Positions 34,340-44,829 of a stretch of 64,000 nucleotides of DNA are shown here, piece after piece (the stretch's first letter is position 1; the number at the start of each line of letters is the position of its first letter). The stretch is from Henricia sp. BOLD:AAB3569 (lineage: Eukaryota > Echinodermata > Asteroidea > Spinulosida > Echinasteridae), in assembly GCA_037783545.1 (NCBI GenBank), contig JBBELK010000002.1:930001-994000 (forward strand), in the 5' to 3' direction. The notes beneath the pieces are model-generated. The model was not told the DNA's origin and searched no databases. It saw nothing but the letters and a program-made list of their open reading frames with translations. Position numbers and translations under genes: made by a program.

Positions 34340-35995
34340 AACAAATGACCATCCCAGCCCAGCCCAACCCTAAGCCATCCCAGCCCATCCCGAAGCTCCG
34401 GTCTAGCCCGAGACTGTCCCAGCCCAGCCCGATGCTACCCCAGCCCATGCAGCTCGAAGCCATATATGTCCTGCCTGAAGCCACCCTAGCCCATCCCGAT
34501 GCCATCCGGCCCAGCCCGATGCCATCCAGGTCCAGTCCGATGCCATCCGGCCCAGCCAAAGCCATCCCAGTCCAGCCCAAAGCAACCCCAGACCAAAGCC
34601 ACCCCAGCCGAGCCTAAAGCCACCCGCCCCCAGCTGGAAGTTCAGCCCAGCCAGAAGCCATCCCGGCCCAACCCAAAGCCAGCCCGAATCAATCCCGGCC
34701 CAGCCCCAAGCCACCCCGGCCCAACCCAAAACCACCCGGCCCAACCCGAAAACATCCCGGCCCAGCCCGAAGTCACCCCGAAGCCAGCCCAAAGCCACCC
34801 CAGACCGAAGCCACCCCAGCCGAGCCCAAAGCCACCACAGCCCGGCCCCAAGCCACCCGACCCCAACTGGAAGTTCAGCCCAGCCAAAAGCCACCCCGGC
34901 CCAACCCAAAGCCACCCCGAGTTAACCCGGCCCAGCCCCAAGCTACTCCGGCCCAGCGCAAAGCTACCCCGGCCCAGCTCAACCCAAAACCACCCCGGCT
35001 CAGCCCGAATCCACCTCAGCCTAGCCCGAGGCCATCCCGGCCCAGCTAGAAGTCACCCCGCGAAGCCAGTCCAAAGCCACCCCAGACTGAAGCCATCCCA
35101 GCCGAGCCCAAAGCCACCCCATTCCATCCCCAAGCCACCCGGAAGTTCAGCCCAGCTGGAAGTTTAGCCCAGCCGGAAGCCACCCCGGCCCAACCCAAAG
35201 CCAGCCCGAATCCACCCCGGCCCAGCCCAAAGCAACCCCGGCCCAGCCCCAAGCCACCCCCGGTAACATTCCCACATGGGGCCCATATTGGCCCCATATG
35301 GGCAAGTATATGGGCCCCATATGGGTCCAGTATGGGCTGCACCCAACGCCCATGTGGGGCCCATGGGTCAACCATTGTTCTCCTGCCCAGATCATTCCCA
35401 CATGGGACCCACATGGGAATGATCTGGGCAAGAGAACAATGGTTGACCCATATGGGCCCCCACATAGGCGTTGAGTGCAGCCCATACGGGACCCATATGG
35501 GGCCCATATACTTGCCCATATGGGGCCAATATGGGCACCATGTGGGAATGTTACCTGGGACCCGACCCCAGCTGGAGGCTCAGCCCAGACGGAAGCCACC
35601 CCGGCCCAGCCTGAAGCCACTCCGGCCCAGCCTGAAGCCAACCAACCAAACCATCCCCATCCCCATCCCATCCCGCCCCAGCCCCATCCCCAGGCCCAGG
35701 ACAGCCCATCCCAGCCCCCACAGCCGCAGCACACCCCAGCCAGTTCAGCCCTCACTAGCCCCAGCTCGGCTCGGCTCAGCCCAGCCCAGTCCGGCCCAGA
35801 CCAGCCCCAGCCCAGCCCCAGCCCAAGCTCAGCCCAAGCCCAGCCCCAAGCCAGCCAGCTAGCCAGCCCAGCCCAACCCAGCCCAAAGCCAGCCCAGCTA
35901 AGCTTGCCAGCCCAGCCCCAACCCGGCCCAACCCACCCCAAAACACTTTCAAAACACTTACGCTATTCCAGTTGTACCTTCGATTCATACAGCTA
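34340..35995. repeat. GC-rich CCAGCCC/AAGCCACCC minisatellite
   Basis: About 1.4 kb of variants of CCCGGCCCAGCCC and AAAGCCACCCC with higher-order units (for example CAACTGGAAGTTCAGCCCAG near 34627, 34864 and 35140). Strongly strand-asymmetric (C-rich top strand). It opens long Pro/Ser/Lys frames on the plus strand and Gly/Trp/Leu frames on the minus, which I do not accept as genes. Confidence 0.93.
35264..35553. mobile_element. 290-bp foldback element of CCCATATGGG units
   Basis: Begins TAACATTCCCACATGG and ends CCATGTGGGAATGTTA, exact complements. The arms, made of GGGCCCATATGGGC-type units, pair along most of their length around a centre at about 35405 (GATCATTCCCACATGG facing its complement). 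It sits inside the CCAGCCC minisatellite. Confidence 0.9.
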
Positions 35996-36479
35996 AATGA
36001 ATTATTTTCTACTTCTTGTGGATAATTTTGCAGTTAAAGGCTCCAGTTAAAGGGTTTTTATCCTGATTAAACCTGCGTGGGATGAGCTGACCTCCTGAAT
36101 CGTACATCTCAAAAGCAGCTCTAGAAGTGCATTCATGCAGAGTGGCGCACCCTGCCTTAGCGGCTCTTACGGACGCTGATGCAGCCAGCCTTGCTACAAG
36201 ACGTAATCATCCATGTTACTGACCAATAATTATAAATATTACGTATCCAACACCAGCAGTTAAAGAGAAGTATAACTAAGCACGGGCGTTCGAATTCTCT
36301 CTACCCCTATACCACTGGGGATTTATGACCGCCATCTTGAGATTGTGGCTTTAATCGTTTGTTGAAGGTTGGGTTGAAATTTCATTGATGTCAGTGAATT
36401 GGCCGACCATGGAAACCCTAGGATAGACATTTAAATCATTGTTCTACACAAATTATTAAAGAAGTTACAGCCAATTCAG

Positions 36480-37020
36480 CGATTTAAGGCCAACGGCAGC
36501 CATCTTGGAATTGACCCAGATTTGAAATTTATCACGTGACCCTGACCTCTCATAGTTTAAAACCTCAGAATTCCATTTAGCACCTCGAAAAACCATATAG
36601 TATCAACAGAACGATCTTTAAAATCGGCTGATGATGTACCTACACCTGACACTGCCTACAACTGGCACCTGTTAATTTTAATGGCGGCCATATTGGAAAT
36701 GACCCAGATCCTCGGTCTAATCACGTGGCCCCGACCTCTCATCATTTTGAAAACCTCGGAATTGCATTCGGCACAACGGAAAACCATAGTATAAACACCA
36801 TGATGTTTAAAATCGGCTGAGGTACCTACACCTGACACTGCCTACACCTGACACCTGTTAATTTTAATGGCGGCCATATTGTAAATGACCCAGATCCTCA
36901 TCCTAATCACGTGACCCTGACCTGTCATCAGTTTGAAAATCTCAGAATTGCATTTAGCACCACGGAAAACGATAATATCAACACCATGATCTTTAAAATC
37001 GGCTGATTGGTTGCCTACAC
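36480..37020. repeat. Three tandem ~187-bp units
   Basis: Each contains GGCGGCCATATTG (or a variant), AATGACCCAGATC, AATCACGTG, a GACCTCTCAT-like box and TTTAAAATCGGCTGA. The markers recur near 36496, 36682 and 36868. Confidence 0.88.
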
Positions 37021-37229
37021 CCTACATAGTTATATGCAATAAGGCTTAAACTGGCGGCCATTTTGAAATCCAAGATGGCCGCCCTATGCAACATTTTTGA
37101 AATTGCCAACAATGTTTTTTGTGCTTCTGAGCACCCTTGTAATACATCTAGGTAGGTGAGACCTTCTAATCATTAAGTTCCCACGGGACACCACATGCTG
37201 CCTGACTAATAGGGCCATTGCCATATAGG

Positions 37230-37730
37230 CCTGCTAGAGACCCTTAAACGTAAAACAAGTAGCCCGTAGGATCTAGATGGGAGTCAGTCCAAATGCAATA
37301 CGAAAATTGCGTTCAAAATTCGAATTGATTGGAGCTGTCGCAGACTTGCCAAGAACTGGTCGACCAAACGTTACTACCCTTGCAGACAAATCACTTTATG
37401 ACAATGCACGTCCACACAGGGCAAGAGTAGTCAATGAGCTCTTATAGAGATTAAAGAAATCGACCGGATGATATGGCCAGCAAACTCCCCAGATCTCAAT
37501 CCCATAGAACATTTGTGTGATCAACTGAAGCGGACATTTGATCGGAGAACTGATGATCAAACAACAACACTCAGGACTTGCCCCAGATGCTGCAGGAGTG
37601 GATTACCCTTCCGCAGCGGATCCGGATGGATCACCCGTCTCACATGCGTGATCGATGTAATCAGGTGTTAAAAATCACGGTGGTTTCGCAAGATACTGAA
37701 GGCCAAAACTGTACTTGTCCTGTGTGAAAA
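37230..37730 (+). pseudogene. Tc1/mariner transposase remnant
   Basis: Plus-strand pieces: MGVSPNAIRKLRSKF and ADLPRTGRPNVTTLADKSL (paired HTH), then DNARPHRARVVNELL, then MIWPANSPDLNPIEHLCDQL (37468 onward), the C-terminal catalytic DxxP(I)E region. Large deletions and frame breaks remove the core. The right end CCAAAACTGTA near 37717 is a plausible Tc1-type terminus, matching an inverted TACAGTTTTGG at 33449. Confidence 0.82.
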
Positions 37731-37859
37731 GAATTTGGCAATTTTTGAAAAGTGTCTATTTCACCTTTAAATGCTGTTCATTCATGCATAACATTGAATA
37801 TGGACCCACCACTTGAAATGCAAGTTCCATGCATTGCGCTAATCATTCACACCGAGTGG

Positions 37860-38056
37860 TAGCCTTTTGGCAAGACTGCCTTTTGGCGCGCGATACACGA
37901 CGTACATGGACTATTCACCATTGGCCGCCAGAGGGCGCACCTGAAATAGCGAGTTTTCGAGTTCACGTTGTGAGTGTAGGTACGCCCTCTGGCTGCTAAA
38001 ATGAACAATGTGGGGATCGCGAACTCTAACAGTAAATTCGGTCTTGCATCAGACTA
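37860..38056. mobile_element. 197-bp MITE, 9-bp TSD (copy E), deletion derivative of copy A
   Basis: Begins TAGCCTTTTGGCAAGACTG and ends GGTCTTGCATCAGACTA, flanked by ACCGAGTGG at 37851-37859 and 38057-38065. Its left ~85 bp matches 2805-2888 and its right ~110 bp matches 5132-5242 of the 2.4-kb element, joined directly at GAAATA|GCGAG. Confidence 0.94.
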
Positions 38057-38447
38057 ACCGAGTGGTGAAATTCCGAAATTTACTTTTGGAGATATAAGCA
38101 ATTATTTAGGGGGGTGAACTTACTTTTGTTGAGGTGTTTAAAATAACATTGCTGTTTACAAACAGTAGAATCTTGATAAGTAAAACTCCTTAACTAGAAC
38201 TCTCTCTGGCAGTCACAGCAAGAACCCATTTCCATCAGTACGTGCACATGTAAAACAATGACATAAAACCTTGCTTAAAGTTGCACGGTCCGATTTTAGG
38301 CCGATTTGACGGTCAAACTTTTGTAAAAGCTAAATTGCTATTTTTCTAAAAGAGAAAAAGTTATCAGCTTTCATTTGGTACCAAGAACGTAAATTTCCGT
38401 CAAGGAATAATGCCAGTCGATTAAAAACAAAAACATAATAAAAGACA

Positions 38448-38798
38448 GGCCCAGATTTCACCCATTTCTGGTGACTTGATTTTGGTAGACTTTTTTCCTG
38501 TCATTCACCACATTCAGTAGATCCAATAACCACTGAAAAATATTTTGTTAAATTTTGTTGGAGGTTGGGGAACTTTTTTTTATGAAATATACCCGAATTT
38601 CTAGCAGAAAATGGTTCCAAAATGTCGGCCATTTTTAAATCCAAGATGGCCGCCGTCTGCAACCTCTCAGATTTTTCCAACATGGTTTTTCTTGTTCCTT
38701 GGGGTGTAATAATATTAAGACATCTAGCTATGTGGCATTTTCTAATCATCCGATGCCCACGGGCCTTAATTTCTTACCACATGCTGCCTGACTAACGC
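38448..38798. repeat. Inverted copy of 33548-33872
   Basis: GGCCCAGATTTCACCCATTT at 38449 through CCACATGCTGCCTGACTAA near 38794 is the reverse complement of 33548-33872, with about 85-90% visual identity. It is an extra arm outside the main palindrome, so the same repeat occurs at least three times between 33 and 39 kb. Confidence 0.88.
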
Positions 38799-38799
38799 C

Positions 38800-40814
38800 G
38801 AGAAAAGCGTCGGCCTGCGAAATTACGTGCGCGCGAATTTAGGTGCTTGCAGGATATAATGATGCACTCACCTTTAAAATATAAAAAAAGTTGCACATCG
38901 ATATTTGTTTAGGTCGCAGCTGCGCTGCTCGTCCCGTCCTCGTCGCAGGGTGCCGCTCTCGTTCTGGCGCGCGACACCACCAGCTGCGAGGCCTTGAACA
39001 AAGGCTAGCCTTTAGCATGTCCAACTTTATGTGCGCAAAACTTCGCTTGTACAGCATGCAGAGACTAGATGAGCTTGAACCTGGAAGGTCGTCGTGGTAC
39101 AAGATGATACTTTTATACTGAAAAGAAATGTAATGTAAAAGTATCAATACAATTTATTAGTTTTCCGACATTTTCAGGAGAAACTCTTATGTGCGTCATT
39201 ATACCTTCCTCGTGGATATATTGGAATTGATAGCTTTTCCATTCAATCAAGGGTGCAGGTCAACTCGGTCCCGGTCTTCAGAATCTTCAGAAATTTGTTA
39301 TAGGGCCTAGGCCTAGGCCTACTGCATGAAAACGCCTGGTGGACATGGTGGAGGGGCTTTCTAAACATGCAGTATAACGTCATGCATGCAACAGGCTGCC
39401 TAGATTTTAAAATGGGCTTTTTTTGCTTAGTTCCTCCAGGTTGATAACATCAAGTCTAGATCTGAAATACTTCAACTCGGTCCCAAGTCAACTGGGTCCC
39501 AGGTCAACTCGGTCCCAACGAACTAATCCCCAGGACAACTCGACCGTCAATGACCGTCATTGTAGGTATGTTACAAAATTTTGAGATATTTAAAATCAAC
39601 CCTATAATTGATCCCATCACAATTAGAAATGATGAGACTTGAAATTTGATACCTAACTCATCACCTTCATATCTTCAGTATTAACAAAGTTACGGCCATT
39701 TTTATACTCGAAAATTGGTATTTTGTTTTATATTGCTTTCTAATTCTATTACGCTCAAAAGCTGTGATCGAAAACAGTCAATATTATATCATGGCTGTCA
39801 TGATCATGGCAGCGCTAGTCGGCCCGCGGGTCGCGTCTCGCACAACAATCGATGTCGCGGCTAAAAAATCCTACTTTGCCTCAATAGATTACAAAGAAAT
39901 TTCACAAGAAACAAGATAAATTGTTGAATTACCGTTAAACATACCTTTTATTTGGTTAAGAACATTCAATCCGTGATTTTAAAAGCGTAAAGTACGATCA
40001 AAATTTTATAATCCAGCGTACGACAGAAAGCAGCAAGGTCTCGTAAAAATTTGAAAACGATGTGAAAGAGCGAGAATTTCTCTACGTCATAGCAAATACG
40101 TCATAGTGCTTACCCAAGCGACAGCCAATGAAAAACGCGCATTTCGGGGACTAACCCTTAGCGCCCCACATTCATGTGCGCACGTACACAGGCAGATCTG
40201 GGCCACCACTGACCTTGCGGTTTGTAACATACCTAGGCCTACATGTAGTCATTGGCAAATAAATGTTTGAAGATCATAGTTTAGGCAGATTCACAATTTT
40301 TAGGTTTTTAAAATTTTACAATTCATGAATATTTCCTGAAAGAGCTTGAAATTTGCAATGATTTGATGGGTAATTCACCTACACATAAGTACCTAACCGA
40401 AGTTATGCTACATGTAAATTCTCTACCGCGTCACAACCCCGTAGATTCAGCCAGTTTTTACATAACTTCATGTGACTGAGAACTGTAAACATGGTAAGGC
40501 CCGGAAAAAAAAATTTGTTAGCTTATCATCCTACCAAGCTCAGAAAAGTGATGAGGGAGGGCTCATTGTTTTTTTTGTTTTTTTAGTGTGTCGGCCAGAA
40601 ATCACCGTTCTTTTTACGCGAAAGGCTAAAAAGAGGGGTCAATCACGTATTTTAAGCATTAAAACACAATTTTTAATAATACATGCTTTAAAAATTTGTT
40701 TTAATATTTTTAAGTAGAATCGCCAGGTATATTTTTGGCAAACCAATCTTTTATAACACGAATTCCCCTCGTTATTTGCATAACAAGAGGCATTTTGTCA
40801 GTCGGCCTCACAAT
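38800..40814. other. Intergenic repeats, no gene seen
   Basis: At 38989-39006 GCCTTGAACAAAGGCTA is a lone right terminus of the 9-bp-TSD hairpin family. Near 39470-39550 a tract of CAACTCGGTCCCAAGT-like units resembles the CAAGTCGTCC tract inside copy B. GTAGGTATGTTACAAA near 39566 faces an inverted partner near 40225. No coding region is supported. Confidence 0.4.
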
Positions 40815-40817
40815 TAA

Positions 40818-41099
40818 GGCCAAAAAAAATAATAGTTCTGCTTCCGGTTTCCCGACCGACCCTATTTTTAGGCTGCGACCCTAGTTTTTTTATCGGAAAA
40901 AAAATCAAAAAAAAAAAAAAAAAATCAACAAAAAAAAAAACAAAAAAATCAAAAAAAAAAATTCAAAAAAAAAAAAAACGCAGATGCCTCCATATGATTG
41001 TGCACAAAAAAAATTGGCAAAAAAAAAAAAATTCCCTACCTACCTACCCTATTTTGAAATGCCATGTAATCGGAAGCAGAACTATTTTTTTTTTTGGCC
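40818..41099. mobile_element. 282-bp MITE with TAA duplications
   Basis: GGCCAAAAAAAATAATAGTT with TCTGCTTCCGG at the left and the inverted CGGAAGCAGAACTA with TTTTGGCC at the right, flanked by TAA (40815-40817 and 41100-41102). A 3-bp TWA target is usual for PIF/Harbinger-type MITEs. The loop is almost pure poly-A with TC interruptions. Confidence 0.82.
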
Positions 41100-41102
41100 T
41101 AA

Positions 41103-42375
41103 TGCACAGCGCCCGCGCAGCCAGCAGCGTAGACTACATGTAGTTCCATGTCCTGATATTTACTTCCCCTTCGTATAGCGGAGAGCAGCGTGCGTGGCGC
41201 ACATGGACAGTAGACCAGTCCAAGCTTGCAGACACAACTAGTTTCCTGTCCCTACAAATTGACAAATTGTGCGCGCATGGCTTAATACTACAGGCCGGCC
41301 AGGCAGGTTCGCATCGACGTGGCCACGCCCACGGACGTAGTTTAATCGTGACGTTACGTTTTCGTTTGCTTTGCGGGTTTTCTGCATGGACCAGGGTATT
41401 CGCTCATCAGATTTTTTTGAGACGAACAAATTTGGTAAAATTCGGCTTCGATCGAAAAATTTAGGGAAAATTTACGAATAAAAAAGGTCTGCGATTTGAA
41501 GCACGATCGAATTCGGTATATTTCTGCTTCGATCAGAAAACTTTGGAGGAAAAATTTATGAATAAAAACAAAAAAAAGTGATGCGCGCTGGGATGATAAT
41601 CTAAAAAAAAAAATTATCAGGCCTAAATGCACACAATGTATTATCACAAATTAACAACTGATTATGTCAATATGTACATTTAAAAAACACAAAATAAAAC
41701 TGCTGTACACCCTACCGCGGCCACATGAGGGAAGCTCGCGAAGGATGGGGGTGTGGGGGGGGGGGGGGGGGGGGGGGCGAGGGGCGGATGCAAGGGTGGG
41801 GAAAGGAGGGGGCAGAGCAGGGGGAAAGGGCAGAAGAGGGTGGGGGGTGCTGGCGGTACAGTACAGTACACATGCATTGCAACCTCCATCATCACAACTG
41901 TTCCCCAATATTCCAAGTGCAATGATTGTAATTTTTAACACCGTACCCCGCGCGGCCACATGAGGGAGGCTCGCGAAGGATGGGGGGTGGGACAAACAAA
42001 TACAAACAAGCAAACGCCCTCCCACTCGCCGCCCTCCCAAACAAAAAAACAATAACCAGCATGCCCCGATAATTTTGAAACCTTATTCACAATAAATAAT
42101 ATAATAATATGCCTATTTCATGTTGACGAAGGAGCGAACGCAAACTTCTGCATTCCCGCAATGTGCAACTGACTTGCCTGCGCCATTGCCCGCCACGCGA
42201 CACATGAAGGAAAGTGAACGCAATCCATTTCAGACACAAATCGCAAACGTAAATCTGACTTCAATCTGCGGTGAACATTCGCCTAATTAGTTGAACTTAA
42301 GCGAATTTGTAGTGCAAATTGTCCAATTCGCGTCAAGTTCGCTTTCGCAAGCCCTCGCATTTGGCGTATCGCATT
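41103..42375. other. Intergenic; poly-G tract and short duplication
   Basis: A G homopolymer of about 22 bases lies at 41755-41777. GCGGCCACATGAGGGA followed by GCTCGCGAAGGATGGGG occurs at 41717 and again at 41953, a ~236-bp direct duplication. The Gly-rich and Pro-rich open frames here are composition artefacts. Confidence 0.5.
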
Positions 42376-42379
42376 TGAC

Positions 42380-44257
42380 GCAGAGTTTTCTGGGCCGGCA
42401 AGACGTGACCGCTCCGGGTTCCGGGCGAGGCTCGGATCCCCTCAGCGGTTACGCACCTCCCGCGTGCGGCCCGCCTACTAGCTTGCCACGTTGGGGCTAG
42501 CGCGGCGGGCAGGGTCCGTCTTCCGAGACGAACCCCAGGGAAGCTTGCCTTTCCACAGCACGCCGGGAAGCTGGCTCGCGGTGCAGACTTCCTCGGTGGA
42601 CTCACCGACGATAAGTCCCGGGTTCCCCTTGCAGGCGTGGCGGGCAGGGCCTGCCCCTCGTGGACAACCCCCGGGAAAGCTTGCTTTCCCTCAGCACGCC
42701 CGGAAAGTTAGTGCGGCCCGCCTGCTAGCTCCACGTCGGAGCTGACATGGCGGGCGGGGCCAGTCCTCCGGGACAACCCCCAAGTAGGCTTACCTTCCTA
42801 CAGCACGCGGGACAACTCTGGAGAGCGTAACCGCTCCTCCGACCTGCGGCCGCCTGCTAGCTCCACGTTGGAGCTGGCGTGGCAGGCGGGGACAGCCCCT
42901 CGTGGGCTATTCCCAGGAAAGTATACCTTTTCTCTGCACGCCGGGGAAAGTTGTGTCCCCGGTGCTTGTCGGCGCCTCTACGGACACTGTGGTTACACGC
43001 CGCCGACGTGCGTCCCACCTGCTAGCTCCTGCGGGGAGCGCGGAGCTGGCGTGGTGGGCGGGGCCAGTGGCTCAGGCCGTTCCCCATGGAAGCTTGCCTT
43101 CCCACAGCACGCCGGAGAATCCGGCCTCCCAACGCACGACCCGTGCGGGAGCCGGCTGGTTTGTGGTGCAGACTTCCGCGGTGCCCGCACCGACGGTAAA
43201 GTTCCTAGTGGGCCGTTCCCCCCCTCAGCCGGTGGTACGGCTGTCGGGGGCGCCACCCCACGCACCGCTCAGGGTAGGCAGGGATGCTCGGTGCAGCATC
43301 CGTTACCACCCATGACCAGACCTGGTGGACCAGACGGCGCTGCCCCGGCAAGCGCCGCAGCAGCCGCCGTAGCTGCAACATGGCTACACGTCCTGTGCCA
43401 GTGCACTGGGCCCCTGATCTTATCGTCCGGGAAGACTCCTGGAGCGTAGGGGAGGCCGAGAGCTGTCCACTTCGGGGCGTATTTCGGCCTGGTCGGCCGC
43501 ATGCAGCCCCTGGACATCCCCTAGCATGGACCCCGCAGGCGCCTCAATGGCGTTCCGGCGTGGGTACACACACGGGTCTCTCCTCGCGAGCGGATCTCCG
43601 CTTGCCGAGACCGCCCCCGCACACTCGATAAGCTCTGTGCCGTGTTCCCTAGCGAGGTATGCCCTTCTTCGGAGGGCGACGGCGACGGATCCAATAGTTC
43701 TCGGTCCGTTCGACTTGGGCTCGCAATGTCTTGCGGAAACCCTGTCCTTAGGTCATGGCAGGTGGACACCTGTCCTGTCCTGCTCGAACCTCGCCCGGGG
43801 CTCCACCACCCCCGGAACCCATGTACCATCCCAGGTTGCTACAGCGTCTTTCCGGGGCGGCGGACTTTCAGGCTCCCAAGGGGTTCCCGTTGGGACACCT
43901 TGATCGTTGGTGCATGGACCGTAGATCCGATCATCCCAACAAGGATCCTGTTTGGACGCGACCGCTCGTCGCTTCCAGATTTCGGGACCAGTTGTCCCTG
44001 ATGCAGGGCTGTTCCTGAGGGTGCTGCGGCCGTAACGGTTGGTCCACGGACCTCCGTTTTTACACTCCTTGGCGGCCGCCGAGGTCTCTGCGCCCGGGAG
44101 GGGCCCCTTTCTCCCGGGCCCATCGGTTATGGTGGTCAGCAATCGGGGATACCGCCTAGTCGGCGACTTCATTTCCCCCCTCAGCGACTTTGTCCCTAAA
44201 GTCATTTCCGCTCCCTCCAGAGGGGAACTGTGAGCGTCCCAGTCTACGACCAGGTCG
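42380..44257. other. GC-rich island of unknown origin with ~5 tandem repeats
   Basis: Composition shifts abruptly from AT-rich to strongly GC-rich, and back at 44257. From 42478 to 43130 a degenerate unit recurs about five times (CTAGCTCCACGTTGGAGCTG, GGCGGGCGGGGCCAG, CTTGCCTTCCCACAGCACGC). From 43270 to 44230 the sequence is unique. Long frames exist on both strands (for example 42868-43449 plus, 44205-43753 minus), but I recognise no domain and no frame spans the island. Possibly the internal part of an LTR- or DIRS-like element, or a horizontally acquired or satellite segment; this is a guess. Confidence 0.5.
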
Positions 44258-44510
44258 TATTAATTATAAATATTACGTATCCAACACCAGCCGTTAAAGA
44301 GAAGTATAACTAAGCACGGGCGTTCGAATTCTCTCTACCCCTATACCACTGAGGATTTATGACCGCCATCTTGAGATTGTGGCTTTAATCGTTTGTTGAA
44401 GGTTGGGTTGAAATTTCATTGATGTCAGTGAATTGGCCGACCATGGAAACCCTTGGATAGACATTTAAATCATTGTTCTACACAAAATATTAAAGAAGTT
44501 ACAGCCACTT
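44258..44510. repeat. Copy of the 36226-36475 repeat
   Basis: AATTATAAATATTACGTATC through TTAAAGAAGTTACAGCCA is nearly identical, in the same orientation, to 36226-36475. It abuts the GC-rich island exactly, as if the island replaced the left part of this repeat. Confidence 0.92.
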
Positions 44511-44512
44511 TT

Positions 44513-44758
44513 GGTGCATCCAAGAATACTTACATAATGTGATGCATAAATGTACATCCCTGACCTATGAAGTATTACGTAACAGCAAAGAAATTGTGAA
44601 GAACACCTGTCTGAGCTTTGTCATTCCAGAAAACAACTTTACTTGTCACAGTGCTGATTTCGACACCTTTCATAACTGTATTTTTTGTTCAGTCATCCAT
44701 GACAGTGACATAATGAACCTCATACTAATGGACAGAGGACATTCCAAGCTTTCCACAG
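44513..44758 (+). other. Possible unassigned coding exon
   Basis: An open plus-strand frame contains MHKCTSLTYEVLRNSKEIVK and ENNFTCHSADFDTFHNC, ending RGHSKLSTG at a CAG|GTATTT donor-like site (44758/44759). Amino-acid composition looks protein-like with several cysteines, but I recognise no family and no partner exon. Confidence 0.25.
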
Positions 44759-44829
44759 GTATTTTTCTTTTTCTGAAATATTGTGTAGTTTTGCGATAAT
44801 TTGAATTTTAAAATAGGTATACTTTTTAT

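Larger units (their letters stand above)
33335..37800. repeat. Large imperfect inverted-repeat region
   Basis: The left arm (33335-34345) pairs with the right arm (36055-37800) in reverse order: 33335-33460 with 37690-37800 (including TACAGTTTTGG facing CCAAAACTGTA), 33548-33700 with 37020-37215, and 33960-34340 with 36055-36420 (for example GCGGTCATCATATATAGGC against the matching block near 36315). Arms are interrupted by indels, a Tc1 remnant and a local tandem array. Between the arms lies a CCAGCCC-rich minisatellite. It looks like a composite foldback element; no target duplication was found. Confidence 0.75.

Noticed and set aside
34499-35941. Long open frames on both strands (up to 264 codons)
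   Set aside because: They are translations of the CCAGCCC minisatellite and CCCATATGGG foldback; composition is only Pro/Ser/Lys or Gly/Trp/Leu and every frame is open.
42868-44205. Overlapping frames of 90-193 codons in the GC-rich island
   Set aside because: High GC makes stops rare in all frames; no domain, no consistent codon signal, and no frame covers the island.
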